The position numbers and the translations under genes are program-made. A DNA stretch of 64,000 nt, from NCBI GenBank assembly GCA_016466735.1, contig JAAOED010000015.1, positions 1-64,000 of the forward strand. The letters run 5' to 3'. The notes under the pieces were generated by a model. That model had not been told where the DNA came from. It saw only the letters and a list, made by a program, of their open reading frames with translations, and did no database searches. Source of the DNA: Weissella confusa (lineage in GTDB: Bacteria > Bacillota > Bacilli > Lactobacillales > Lactobacillaceae). This document shows, piece after piece, positions 42,440-50,759 of the stretch; positions within the stretch are counted from its first letter, which is position 1, and each line of letters opens with the position of its first letter.

Positions 42440-42844
42440 TTAAAGTGTATCGTAAATCTCATCTGACACTGGTTCTAGCCATTCAGGTGTTCCAGCCGTA
42501 ATCGCAATGTGCTCAAACCAGCTATCCTTCTTCGCACCGTGCCAGTGCTTCACGCCATCCTTGGTCACAATCGTATCACCGACCTTCAATGATTGGGCTG
42601 GTTGGCCTTCTTCTTGGTACCACCCTTCACCGGCTGTCACCAACAAAATTTGGTACCCGTCATGGTGAATATGCCAGTTATTACGTGAACCTGGCTCAAA
42701 CGATACTGAACCAACCCCGATTTTATCATCAGGTGACGTCACCAAATTCGTTAGGTACGTATCACCCACAAAGAATTCCCCGTATGGATTCAAAACACCT
42801 TCTGGGAAAATCGTTCCTTGCTTAATTTCTTCGTACTTTGCCAT
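42440..42844 (-). CDS. Cupin-domain protein
   Basis: A 134-residue single-domain cupin with the metal motif WHIHHDGYQILLVTAGEGWYQEEG (His, His, Gln/Glu) and the second motif GVKHWHGAKKDSWFEHIAI. The ATG at 42844 overlaps the stop of the CMD gene as TAATG; the longer frame lies inside CMD. This CMD-cupin pair is common in redox clusters of lactic acid bacteria; a role in quinone or aldehyde detoxification is an inference. Confidence 0.9.
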   Translation of the reverse strand: MAKYEEIKQGTIFPEGVLNPYGEFFVGDTYLTNLVTSPDDKIGVGSVSFEPGSRNNWHIHHDGYQILLVTAGEGWYQEEGQPAQSLKVGDTIVTKDGVKHWHGAKKDSWFEHIAITAGTPEWLEPVSDEIYDTL

Positions 42845-43176
42845 TACTTTTCTCCGAATACTTCTTTTGCAATGTTGAATGCTGACCACGCTTTTGGCCA
42901 ACCAACGTAGAATGCCAATTGTGTAATAATTTCAGCCACTTCATCAGCGGTCAAGCCATTATCCTTGGCCTTCGCCATGTGAAATGGCAATTGCTCAAAA
43001 GCGCCCGTTGATATCAATGCCGTAATGGTCGTTAATGAACGATCACGGGCTGACAATTCAGCTTCACGCGCCCAGACTTGACCAAACAAAACCTCATCAT
43101 TCAGTTCCGCAAACTTGGGTGCAAATTCACCAAGTGCGTCATGTCCCGCTGTTACTTTTTCTGCCATGATGTCCAC
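42844..43176 (-). CDS. Carboxymuconolactone decarboxylase-family protein
   Basis: A 110-residue AhpD-like helical protein (FAPKFAELNDEVLFGQVWAREAELSARDRSLTTITALISTG, then LPFHMAKAKDNGLTADEVAEIITQLAFYVGWPKA). The redox CxxC of AhpD is absent, so it belongs to the CMD branch. It is 2 bp after the aldo/keto reductase and overlaps the cupin gene. The name-giving reaction is unlikely here; function unknown. Confidence 0.92.
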   Translation of the reverse strand: MDIMAEKVTAGHDALGEFAPKFAELNDEVLFGQVWAREAELSARDRSLTTITALISTGAFEQLPFHMAKAKDNGLTADEVAEIITQLAFYVGWPKAWSAFNIAKEVFGEK

Positions 43177-43178
43177 CT

Positions 43179-44048
43179 CTAATCCAATGTGCCACCGTAA
43201 ACCGGGAAGCCACTAAATTCGCCATAGTCGTTAAACGTCACCTTGTTCAACAACGTCATATCGTCATCAGAAATCGCGAAGTCCACTGTTGCATTTGCAA
43301 TCATGTGTGCCTCAGACGTTGCTTTTGGTAATGGCAATGTGTTCAGTTGCAACAAGTAGCGCATACCCAATTGCGCAACAGAAACGCCGTACTTGTCAGC
43401 AATTTGTTGCAGGTTTTCGTTCTTCAACATTTCACCGTGACCGAATGGTGAGTAAGCTTCAATTTGAATGTCATGCTTTTGGGCATACTCGAACACGCTA
43501 AATGGTACATTACCAATGTGCGCCAAAACTTGATTAACTGCTGGCTTCACATCACTGTTATCAAGGATATTCTGCAAGTCAATTTCATCGAAGTTTGACA
43601 CACCGATTGCACGAATCTTACCATCAGCTTGGGCTTCAGATAGCGCACGCCAGGCCGCCAAATTTCCTTCAAAGAAACGCTCATCATTTTGGAATTCAAC
43701 CCAAGGCTTTGGTGAGTGAATAATCATCATATCAATGTAATCGAGATTCAAATCGGTTAGTGAACGATCGATTGCGGCAACTGCCTCTTCGTAGTTCTTA
43801 AATTCAGCTTGCAACTTAGTCGTCACAAAAATGTCTTCACGTGGCACACTGGCGTTGCGAACACCACGACCGACACCGATTTCATTGCCATACGCTTCGG
43901 CAGTATCAATGTGACGGTAACCAACTTTAATCGCTGTCTCGACTGTCTTGGATGCATCATCATTATCTTCAATCATCCAAGTTCCAAAACCAACCTTTGG
44001 AATCTTGACGCCATTGTTCAAAGTATAGGTTTCATCAAAAATCGTCAT
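43179..44048 (-). CDS. Aldo/keto reductase
   Basis: A 289-residue AKR barrel with GFGTWMIED, the catalytic set Asp-Tyr in YRHIDTAEAYGNE, Lys in FVTTKL, and His in MMIIHSPKPW. NADPH-binding residues are in the C-terminal loop near LPLPKATSEAHMIAN. It reduces aldehydes or ketones with NADPH (2,5-diketogluconate reductase/YvgN type). GGAGGAAA precedes the ATG; second in the LysR-controlled operon. Confidence 0.93.
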   Translation of the reverse strand: MTIFDETYTLNNGVKIPKVGFGTWMIEDNDDASKTVETAIKVGYRHIDTAEAYGNEIGVGRGVRNASVPREDIFVTTKLQAEFKNYEEAVAAIDRSLTDLNLDYIDMMIIHSPKPWVEFQNDERFFEGNLAAWRALSEAQADGKIRAIGVSNFDEIDLQNILDNSDVKPAVNQVLAHIGNVPFSVFEYAQKHDIQIEAYSPFGHGEMLKNENLQQIADKYGVSVAQLGMRYLLQLNTLPLPKATSEAHMIANATVDFAISDDDMTLLNKVTFNDYGEFSGFPVYGGTLD

Positions 44049-44063
44049 ACTAATTTCCTCCGT

Positions 44064-44447
44064 TTATTTAAGAATCACGCGCACCGTTGCATTTCGTGGA
44101 CCGTCAGCAATCATTGGTGGCATGTATTGGCTACCGGCATATTTCTTGCGGTACGCTGCATCAATTTCATCTTGTAACGCTTCATGACCAGCGACCGGCA
44201 CGAGTTCAAATGTAACCGTGTATTCATTACCATCAATCATAATCTTGCCAGCGCCCTGCTTTTTAGCGGCGTTATACCAACGTGACTGTTGCCCATTCCA
44301 AGCACGCACGTAAAGGTCACCATCAACTACGACAGACCAAATCCACGTTAACGTGCCCGGCGTTGTGCCATCTGCGCGATAAGGTGCGATATGAAAGTCG
44401 TCCGCCTGCGCAAACGTTTCTTGTTGTGTTGTTGTTAATGTCATCAT
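44064..44447 (-). CDS. DUF2255 family protein
   Basis: A protein of about 127 residues with the DUF2255 pattern (FHIAPYRADGTTPGTLTWIWSVVVDGDLYVRAWNGQQSRWYNAA), a split-barrel-like fold recalling flavin/deazaflavin nitroreductase domains. The start at 44447 follows GGAGGTGGAA. First gene of the operon divergent from LysR. Biochemical role unknown; the context suggests reductive stress or quinone defence. Confidence 0.9.
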   Translation of the reverse strand: MMTLTTTQQETFAQADDFHIAPYRADGTTPGTLTWIWSVVVDGDLYVRAWNGQQSRWYNAAKKQGAGKIMIDGNEYTVTFELVPVAGHEALQDEIDAAYRKKYAGSQYMPPMIADGPRNATVRVILK

Positions 44448-44473
44448 TTCCACCTCCACTACTTTATGACTTC

Positions 44474-44503
44474 AGTATATTGCGCTATAATCACCATTAC
44501 CAA
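44474..44503 (-). promoter_or_regulatory. Promoter of the DUF2255-AKR-CMD-cupin operon
   Basis: -35 TTGGTA (44498-44503) and -10 TATACT (44474-44479), 18 bp apart, in the 96-bp divergent region shared with lysR. An imperfect repeat around ACCATTACCAATGC could hold the LysR site. Confidence 0.6.
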
Positions 44504-44543
44504 TGCTTTGTGTTTATGGAAAACTATAACGAAAGGTAATGAT

Positions 44544-45434
44544 ATGGAACTGCGTGTTTTACGATATTTTCTAGAGGTTGCCCATACTGGCACACTCACT
44601 GCAGCGGCTGCTAAACTCAACGTCACCCAGCCTGCCCTATCACGACAATTAAAATTACTGGAAACTGAATTAGGTGTTACACTCATCAACCGTGACCATA
44701 AACCAGTTACCCTAACTCCCGAAGGCATCTATCTGGCTAAACAAGCTGAGGATTTAATTGCGATTGCTGACAAGACCGTCACCAATCTACAATCAAAAGA
44801 CGCCATTGCTGGAGTCATCACGACTGGTGCAGCGGAAACTAAGATGTTTAACCACGCAATTAGGGCGATTTCAGCCATGCAACAAGCATATCCGAATGTG
44901 ACTTTCACGGTCATTTCTGGTTCAACAACTGACCTTCTTGATCGACTTAACCTAGGTGAACTGGATTTTCTTTTCGCACTGGATTTCACCCAGAAAGCAT
45001 CGTATGACTATCTCGACTTTCTGGACGAGGATGTCCGTGGTGTATTCATTAATAAACATCATCCCTTGGCCGATGAATCAGCAATTACCGCCGATCAGCT
45101 CAAGGAATACCCGCTGGCAATTTCACGTCAATCATCTTTCAACGATTCGCTAGTGGAAGAACTAGGCCTCAATGCATCTGATTTGAACATTCGCCTCAAG
45201 TACAACTTAATCGGCAATGCCGGTATGTATCCAATGATTGATAATCACATTATGCTCGTCGGTATCGAGGGGGTTATCAACATTCCTGAACTCCTTTTCA
45301 AGCCATTTTCACCAAAAAACGTTTCAGTTGGCTCAATGATTTGGACTCACACCCCGTTCTTGTCACCATTACACGAAGAATTTATCCATTTTCTAGAAGA
45401 TGAATTGACTAACACACATCGTGATATGTCATAA
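44544..45434 (+). CDS. LysR-family regulator
   Basis: A 296-residue LTTR with N-terminal HTH (MELRVLRYFLEVAHTGTLTAAAAKLNVTQPALSRQLKLLE) and a two-lobed effector domain. The ATG at 44544 follows AAAGG; the longer frame extends into the promoter region. It is divergent from the DUF2255 operon, the normal place for an activator of that operon, and is followed by an ABM monooxygenase gene 25 bp downstream. The inducer is unknown; quinones or aldehydes are plausible. Confidence 0.93.
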   Translation: MELRVLRYFLEVAHTGTLTAAAAKLNVTQPALSRQLKLLETELGVTLINRDHKPVTLTPEGIYLAKQAEDLIAIADKTVTNLQSKDAIAGVITTGAAETKMFNHAIRAISAMQQAYPNVTFTVISGSTTDLLDRLNLGELDFLFALDFTQKASYDYLDFLDEDVRGVFINKHHPLADESAITADQLKEYPLAISRQSSFNDSLVEELGLNASDLNIRLKYNLIGNAGMYPMIDNHIMLVGIEGVINIPELLFKPFSPKNVSVGSMIWTHTPFLSPLHEEFIHFLEDELTNTHRDMS

Positions 45435-45459
45435 TAGCGAGTACAGGGGGTAATTAAAC

Positions 45460-45792
45460 ATGAGCATTACTGTAAATTTGTACTACACTGGTGAAAACGG
45501 TGCAGCCCAAGCATTCGCCAAAGATTTGACTGAATCCGGCGTCGTCGATCGTATTCGTGCTACGCCAGGTAACGAACGTTATGAGTATTTTCAGCCACTT
45601 GATGACCCGGAAACAATTTTGTTAATTGATGCGTGGCACGATCAGGCAGCTATTGATACGCACCACGCGTCACCAATGATGGCTGAAATTGCGCAATTAC
45701 GAGAGAAATACGATTTGCACATGCGTGTGGAACGCTTTATTAGCGATAAGGACGGCGTACCGGCTTCTGACCAGTCATTTATTCGTAAGTAA
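45460..45792 (+). CDS. Antibiotic-biosynthesis-monooxygenase (ABM) family protein
   Basis: A 110-residue ferredoxin-like ABM protein (ITVNLYYTGENGAAQAFAKDL, NERYEYFQPLDDPETILLIDAWHDQAAIDTHHASPMM, DLHMRVERFI), resembling putative quinol monooxygenases such as YgiN. GGGGG 9 nt upstream sets the ATG. Cotranscribed with lysR and functionally linked to the divergent redox operon, supporting a quinone-related role. Confidence 0.9.
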   Translation: MSITVNLYYTGENGAAQAFAKDLTESGVVDRIRATPGNERYEYFQPLDDPETILLIDAWHDQAAIDTHHASPMMAEIAQLREKYDLHMRVERFISDKDGVPASDQSFIRK

Positions 45793-45830
45793 TGAATCAA
45801 TTTACCGTCCGTCATACACGATATAAGCGC

Positions 45831-45860
45831 AAAAAAGAGCGATTAAAATCGCTCTTTTTT
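45831..45860. terminator. Bidirectional terminator
   Basis: A perfect 13-bp stem AAAAAAGAGCGAT/ATCGCTCTTTTTT with a 4-nt loop lies between converging genes. Confidence 0.95.
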
Positions 45861-45862
45861 GT

Positions 45863-47218
45863 CTAATTCAATAATTCAGCTTCTAACACTTGTACAGCCG
45901 CTTGAACGGCATCCCAAGGTGCACCGACAACTGGCGAATACGTCAAATCTAAGTCACTAAACGCTTCAACCGTCATGTCGTTATAAATTGCGGTTGCAAA
46001 GACATCCGCTCGTTTCGCCACTTCGCTACCGTACTTACCCACCAATTGGGCACCTAAAATTTTGTGCGACTCTTTGTCTGCAGTCACACGAATCGTGATT
46101 TTTTCAGCACCTGGGAAATAACCCTTGTGATCATCTACGACCGCAGTTGTCGTGATTGGCATAAAGCCAGCTGCAGTTGCTTCGTTTGGCAATAAACCTG
46201 TACGAGCCACAATCACATCAAACGCACGCAAGACCTGTGAGCCGATGATTCCTGCAAAATGCGACTCACGACCCACAATATTAGCACCGGCAATACGACC
46301 TTGTTTATGCGCTGTCGTACCCAGTGGCAAATATGTCGCACCTAATAGGCGGTGCTTAGTCTGAACCAAGTCACCTGCTGCATACACGTCAGGCAAATTC
46401 GTACGCATCTGGTCATCAACCACCACCGCATTTTGCTCGGTAACAGTCGCACCCGCATTGACCAACAGCTCACTGTTTGGTCGAACGCCCACAACAACCA
46501 GGACAAAATCGAATGCGTCATCCGTCTTTGACCCAATTAGTTGGTACCCGGCTTCAGTTGCTTGAATTTCAGTAATCGTTTCATCAGTTAATACCGTGAC
46601 ACCATTATTAATCAATGCATCATGTACAGAAGCAGCCAAATCGGGTTCAACCGTCGATAACACTTCAGACCCACGTTGGACCAGCGTCACTGAAACATTA
46701 CGTCGCGTCAACGCCTCTGCCATCTCGATACCCACGTACCCCGCACCAACAATTGCTGCACGCTTTGGTTGATGTTGCACCAATTGCGCTTCAATATCAA
46801 AGAAGTCACCCATTGTATACAACACATGAATGCCCGCACCTTCACCGGCAATTGGCAATTCCTTTGGCACAGCCCCAGTTCCAACCATCAACTTGTCGTA
46901 CGTAAACGTCAATTGGTCGTCACCACGCAATGCCACCACCGTGTGCTTCTCGGCATCGATTGCTGTGGCCCATGTATTCATGTAAAAGTCGATGTCATAA
47001 GCCTTCAAATCATCTACTGTTCGGTGTGCTAAATTTTGCCACTGGGTCACTTCTTTACTGACCGCATATGGAATGCCACAAATTGACAAGTTTGGGAATT
47101 CATCCGCCAAAATCATCGTGATCTTAATCGTAGCATTCAGTTCACGGGCGCGTAGTGCAGCTGAGATACCAGCATCACTCCCACCAATGATCAACATCTC
47201 CGTCTGTACGTTGGTCAT
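45863..47218 (-). CDS. CoA-disulfide reductase/NADH oxidase-family flavoprotein
   Basis: A 451-residue FAD/NAD(P)H pyridine-nucleotide-disulfide reductase of the one-cysteine type. FAD motif IIGGSDAGISAALRA, redox Cys48 in SICGIPYAVS, NADH motif AAIVGAGYVGIEMAEAL, FAD motif VYAAGDLVQ, and C-terminal dimer domain. This set is shared by Nox, NADH peroxidase and CoADR; I cannot separate these by eye. GAGGACGAT precedes the ATG. It stands alone, ending at a shared terminator. Confidence 0.9.
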   Translation of the reverse strand: MTNVQTEMLIIGGSDAGISAALRARELNATIKITMILADEFPNLSICGIPYAVSKEVTQWQNLAHRTVDDLKAYDIDFYMNTWATAIDAEKHTVVALRGDDQLTFTYDKLMVGTGAVPKELPIAGEGAGIHVLYTMGDFFDIEAQLVQHQPKRAAIVGAGYVGIEMAEALTRRNVSVTLVQRGSEVLSTVEPDLAASVHDALINNGVTVLTDETITEIQATEAGYQLIGSKTDDAFDFVLVVVGVRPNSELLVNAGATVTEQNAVVVDDQMRTNLPDVYAAGDLVQTKHRLLGATYLPLGTTAHKQGRIAGANIVGRESHFAGIIGSQVLRAFDVIVARTGLLPNEATAAGFMPITTTAVVDDHKGYFPGAEKITIRVTADKESHKILGAQLVGKYGSEVAKRADVFATAIYNDMTVEAFSDLDLTYSPVVGAPWDAVQAAVQVLEAELLN

Positions 47219-47284
47219 TTAATCGTCCTCTTATTTTCTAATAGTGGGTTAATTATACGTGGGCGAATGAAAACGTGTCAAACA

Positions 47285-47318
47285 CAAAAAGCCAGCAGAT
47301 GATTAATCACCTACTGGC
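47285..47318 (-). terminator. Terminator of the YdcZ-type gene
   Basis: GCCAGCAG (47291-47298) pairs with CTACTGGC (47311-47318) with one mismatch, with a palindromic ATGATTAATCAC inside. The minus strand continues with TTTTTG. Confidence 0.8.
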
Positions 47319-47330
47319 CAAACGATATTT

Positions 47331-48254
47331 CTAAACCAATTGAATCAGTGCAACCCCGACAACCATGATAATGATTCCGAGAATTTGCATATAATTAACG
47401 CGCTTCTTAACTGATTGATACCAGCCGAATTGTTGCACGATGATGGTTCCGATTAACATACCCATCAAACCAAGGATGGCACCCATTCCAGGTCCAAGTA
47501 CTGGCACAACGATTCCAATGAAGAACACAAATAGTGATCCAGGAATACCGCCTAGGAAAGCCCACCATGGCGCTACCTTCATGCCGTCACGATTAAAGAA
47601 TGGTCGTTCTTTTATGGCAACCAAAATCGTTAGCAAAATCAACGCACCAACAAATGATACAAAGGCACCATCAACTGGCGCACCCAGCAAGTGACCCAAG
47701 TGACCAGTAATAGCTTGTTGGAATGACGCGAACATTCCCGTCAAAATTCCCCAAACGTGCCAGAAAACTGACCCACTCGGTGCTGAGCCGTTCTTGTTCT
47801 CCAAACGCGCACTCAATACGACGGCAACCAACACACCAATCATAACCAAGATAACGCCGATGACCTTCACAGCTGTCAACGCAACCGTTTCTGCGCCGAC
47901 CCAACCAAGGGTTTGAATCATCATTGACATCACAACTTGTCCCAGTGTTGGTAGAACAACTGTCTTAACCGCACCAACATTCTTAAATAGCAAAATGTTT
48001 GACGTTTGGTAAAGCATTGAGAAGATTCCCGCTGAGTAGACCCACCATGGTTGGTTTGTCTTCGTTAGCGCGATAATGTCGCCCAAGAAATGTGGGTTTT
48101 GAATAAATGCAATGGCTCCTAAGAAAATCACACCCAGTGAAAAACTCAAGAATGCGGCGCGGAATGGCGACTTCAAAGCACCACCCAAACGCGCGTTAAT
48201 TGGGCTTTGGTTTGAAACCGCAAAGCCACCTAGTAATCCCAAAATGTAAAACAT
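47331..48254 (-). CDS. DMT-superfamily transporter, YdcZ/DUF606 family
   Basis: A 307-residue protein made of two similar five-helix halves of the DUF606 type: each half shows a SNQSPINARLGGALKSPFRAAFLSF or SFQQAITGHLGHLLGAPVDGAFVSF motif (about residues 15 and 175). It is therefore a fused duplicate of the small YdcZ proteins. The family exports small metabolites; substrate unknown. GGAGTTTTT precedes the ATG. Confidence 0.9.
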   Translation of the reverse strand: MFYILGLLGGFAVSNQSPINARLGGALKSPFRAAFLSFSLGVIFLGAIAFIQNPHFLGDIIALTKTNQPWWVYSAGIFSMLYQTSNILLFKNVGAVKTVVLPTLGQVVMSMMIQTLGWVGAETVALTAVKVIGVILVMIGVLVAVVLSARLENKNGSAPSGSVFWHVWGILTGMFASFQQAITGHLGHLLGAPVDGAFVSFVGALILLTILVAIKERPFFNRDGMKVAPWWAFLGGIPGSLFVFFIGIVVPVLGPGMGAILGLMGMLIGTIIVQQFGWYQSVKKRVNYMQILGIIIMVVGVALIQLV

Positions 48255-48334
48255 AAAAACTCCATTCGTACAGACTCAAAATTCAGTAATCTCTTGAATT
48301 TAACGAGTGCTGACGATGTTTACTTGATAAAGTC

Positions 48335-48357
48335 CACAGCATCAACACTATGCTGTG
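48335..48357. promoter_or_regulatory. Inverted repeat upstream of the YdcZ-type gene
   Basis: CACAGCAT (48335-48342) and ATGCTGTG (48350-48357), perfect 8-bp arms with a 7-bp spacer, 81 bp upstream of the start at 48254. A candidate operator without a known regulator. Confidence 0.45.
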
Positions 48358-48458
48358 CACCCACCTGGTTGTTCAGAACGCATGTTAGAACCCTCCACTT
48401 ATTTTTAGCAAGTAACATTATGCACGCTTTTATGGGATTTGAAAAGGTTATATCGCTT

Positions 48459-49838
48459 TTAGTCTTGCGCTATCAAATGTCCATCCACAATCTGCCAAAC
48501 GTCAGTTGCAACATCAGCTACAAATTGTTCATCATGCGAAACGAACAGTACTGCTTGTTGGGTTTCTTTTAGATACGCCGTTAAGGCTTCTAAGGCTGGA
48601 ATGTCCAAATAATTGGTCGGCTCATCTAATACCAACAACTCACTTGTCTGTAGCAACGCCTTTACCAAAGCCACACGGACGCGCTCACCGCCGCTCATTT
48701 GACCGACCATTTCATTGACCTGCATCAAGCGAATCCCCATCGCACCTAAGAAGTTACGGGCTACCTGTTCAGACTCGGTACTAGTCATCATGACATTTTG
48801 CAACGCGGTTTTCGTTGTATCTAGCTGACTTAAGTCTTGGTTGGCCGCACTCACTCGCAGATTGTCAGCATGTGTTACGCCAGGTGCTCCTGTTAGCAAA
48901 TGCTGAATGAGTGTTGATTTACCCGATCCATTCGGTCCAACAATTGTGATGCGGTGTCCGGTTTCAATTTTGAACGTCACGTTCTCAATTAAGAGTTTTG
49001 CTCCTTGCATAATCCGCAAATTCAAGGCAGTTAAAACTGGTTTACCTGGTCGAACATTCAGTGGATTTTGTAACTTTAGTTTGGTGGCATCAACCGGCTT
49101 CTCAACCTTGCCAAGACGTTCAATGCGACTATTCAACGCCTTCTTTTGTTGTGAAACCCCTTTTTCAACCCCATTTAACCCCGATTTCATCGCCTCAATT
49201 TCAGCGTGACTGTGTTTGTGGGGGGTAATTTTCTTTGCTCGAGCCGACTTTTCGCCGGCCACTTGCGCTCGCTGGGCCAATCGTTTCTTTTCGTTTGTGA
49301 CTTGTTTATAGTCTTGCATCTGAGCGCTTCGTTTTGAAGCAGTAGCAGCCAAGTAGTCATCATAACCACCATTGAATGCGGTAACGGTGCCATTTTCAAA
49401 CGACCAAACGACGGTCGCCACCTCACGCAAAAAAGCACGATTGTGAGACACGACAATAACCAGCCCCTTAACCCGTTGAATTGTCTTCACTAGCCACTGG
49501 TGATGATCAACATCCAAGTGCGACGTTGGTTCGTCTAAGATTAAAATATCAGGGCGTTCTGAAATTGCTTGGCGGATCAAACGATGCGTCATTTCACCAC
49601 CAGATTCACCCACGATGTCATTAATTTGCGGTACTGTCGCCACACACCCCGGTAGATTAATACGTCCAATGTAATCCGTATCAATGCCCTGCAACATGTT
49701 GAGTAGCGTCGTCTTGCCAGCACCGTTTTCACCAACAATCGCAACAACGCCTGTGGTCGGAATTGTCAGATGATCAATGTCAAACAGCGTTTCACCATCA
49801 ATAGTCTTCACAACATTTTGAATTTGTCCGTTTAACAT
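48459..49838 (-). CDS. ABC-F ribosomal-protection-type ATPase
   Basis: A 459-residue soluble protein with two ABC cassettes and no membrane domain. First Walker A GENGAGKTTLLNML, signature GESGGEMTH, Walker B ILILDEPTSHLD; a charged linker of about 85 residues (KKITPHKHSHAEIEAMKSGLNG); second Walker A GPNGSGKSTLIQHL, signature QMSGGERVRVAL, LLVLDEPTNYLD. It has the shape of Lsa/Msr/Vga-like ABC-F proteins that free ribosomes from antibiotics. The start at 49838 follows GGAGG. That site is sequestered by a leader hairpin with two uORFs, as expected for inducible resistance genes. The drug spectrum is unknown. Confidence 0.9.
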   Translation of the reverse strand: MLNGQIQNVVKTIDGETLFDIDHLTIPTTGVVAIVGENGAGKTTLLNMLQGIDTDYIGRINLPGCVATVPQINDIVGESGGEMTHRLIRQAISERPDILILDEPTSHLDVDHHQWLVKTIQRVKGLVIVVSHNRAFLREVATVVWSFENGTVTAFNGGYDDYLAATASKRSAQMQDYKQVTNEKKRLAQRAQVAGEKSARAKKITPHKHSHAEIEAMKSGLNGVEKGVSQQKKALNSRIERLGKVEKPVDATKLKLQNPLNVRPGKPVLTALNLRIMQGAKLLIENVTFKIETGHRITIVGPNGSGKSTLIQHLLTGAPGVTHADNLRVSAANQDLSQLDTTKTALQNVMMTSTESEQVARNFLGAMGIRLMQVNEMVGQMSGGERVRVALVKALLQTSELLVLDEPTNYLDIPALEALTAYLKETQQAVLFVSHDEQFVADVATDVWQIVDGHLIAQD

Positions 49839-49842
49839 AAAA

Positions 49843-49874
49843 GCCTCCAATCTCACCACAATGAGACTGGAGGC
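49843..49874 (-). promoter_or_regulatory. Ribosome-site-sequestering hairpin of the ABC-F gene
   Basis: GCCTCCAGTCTCA pairs with TGAGATTGGAGGC (13 bp with one G-U) and buries the GGAGG of the ABC-F gene; CTTTTATG follows, so it may also terminate weakly. A second TGAGATTGG at 49921-49929 upstream can pair with the same left arm as an alternative, opening the ribosome site. Confidence 0.75.
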
Positions 49875-49888
49875 ACTCTAAAAAGCAT
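49853..49888 (-). CDS. Leader peptide uORF2 of the ABC-F gene
   Basis: Eleven codons, MLFRVPPVSLW. It runs through the left arm of the sequestering hairpin, and its TGA begins the right-arm motif TGAGATTGG. Stalling inside it would melt the hairpin. No strong ribosome site. Confidence 0.45.
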   Translation of the reverse strand: MLFRVPPVSLW

Positions 49889-49926
49889 GTCTATCAAACA
49901 CGCAAAAGTCCACACTAAAACCAATC

Positions 49927-49947
49927 TCATTGATAACTTTCTATCAT
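49927..49947 (-). CDS. Leader peptide uORF1 of the ABC-F gene
   Basis: Six codons, MIESYQ. Its TGA also begins a TGAGATTGG motif, the upstream alternative pairing partner. Ribosome site weak; real translation is uncertain. Confidence 0.3.
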   Translation of the reverse strand: MIESYQ

Positions 49948-50003
49948 TATGAAATCAGCTTAATTGCGCAATGGACCTTACCCCGTGTTCTTAAAGTAAG
50001 TGT

Positions 50004-50032
50004 AGTATGACAGAAGCGTTTGTCTTGGTCAA
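50004..50032 (-). promoter_or_regulatory. Promoter of the ABC-F gene
   Basis: -35 TTGACC (50027-50032) and -10 CATACT (50004-50009), 17 bp apart, giving a leader of about 160 nt. Confidence 0.72.
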
Positions 50033-50055
50033 GCTTAAACGCTTAACTATGACCA

Positions 50056-50400
50056 TCATTTGGTGAGCGAATCACTCTCAGCCAGCATCCCCAAGATTTC
50101 CTGCTCCGTTAAATCAGTATCATTAACGTTAATCGTTACCCAGTGTTGCTTGTTCATATGATAACCTCGGTCTACACCACGGGTTTTAATCATTTCGTCC
50201 ACGTGATTAGGCGTCAGCTTCAAAGATAAGCACAAAACACCCTCACGCTCAAAAATCATCGCCGTGATTTTATCACTGCCATTATGCTTCATAACGGTCC
50301 AAATAATCTTTTCATGTGATGTGGACTTATTGAATGGATAGGTTTCGTGAGTTGCTGAGTTTTCATACACAAGGTCAATCAATTTTTGTTTATTATACAT
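50056..50400 (-). CDS. MmcQ/YjbR family protein
   Basis: A 114-residue YjbR-type protein: KLIDLVYENSATHETYPFNKSTSHEKIIWTVMKH, then CLSLKLTPNHVDEMIKTRGVDRGYHMNKQHWVTINV. The fold is related to small DNA-binding or CyaY-like proteins; the cellular role is not known. I use the ATG at 50400; the upstream GTG sits against the GGAGA site. No partner in the neighbourhood. Confidence 0.9.
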   Translation of the reverse strand: MYNKQKLIDLVYENSATHETYPFNKSTSHEKIIWTVMKHNGSDKITAMIFEREGVLCLSLKLTPNHVDEMIKTRGVDRGYHMNKQHWVTINVNDTDLTEQEILGMLAESDSLTK

Positions 50401-50486
50401 GTCAGTCACTCTCCAAATGGGCTTTGTTTTACCTTATCAAAGCGTCGCCCATTTAGCTAATTTTATTTTTGTCGTGACATCACCAG

Positions 50487-50720
50487 TCAATCTTGCTGCC
50501 TGTTTACCTCAAAGATAATTTCATCCCCAACGTTTGCTTTAACACCCAAAATCAACGCATTATGAACCGGATTTGATTCCTGTGACGGTATATCATTTAT
50601 GTGAGTGACTTTGCCGTTAAGACGAACAACTTGGCCAATCTTCGTACCCATCGGCAAATTTTCATCCAAGGCAACAAGTGTCATGTCCCTAACTGAAAAT
50701 GCATCGATAACTTTTGACAT
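50487..50720 (-). CDS. Small protein downstream of a Doc-like gene
   Basis: A 77-residue protein, beta-rich by eye (MTLVALDENLPMGTKIGQVVRLNGKVTHI, VGDEIIFEVN), which does not look like Phd or another known antitoxin. GGAGGCCGAT fixes the ATG at 50720. It follows the Doc-like gene by about 40 bp in the same direction. It might be a partner, but toxin-first order and the lack of a DNA-binding motif are unusual. Confidence 0.6.
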   Translation of the reverse strand: MSKVIDAFSVRDMTLVALDENLPMGTKIGQVVRLNGKVTHINDIPSQESNPVHNALILGVKANVGDEIIFEVNRQQD

Positions 50721-50759
50721 ATCGGCCTCCAAAATACTATTTACTAAGAGTATATCATT

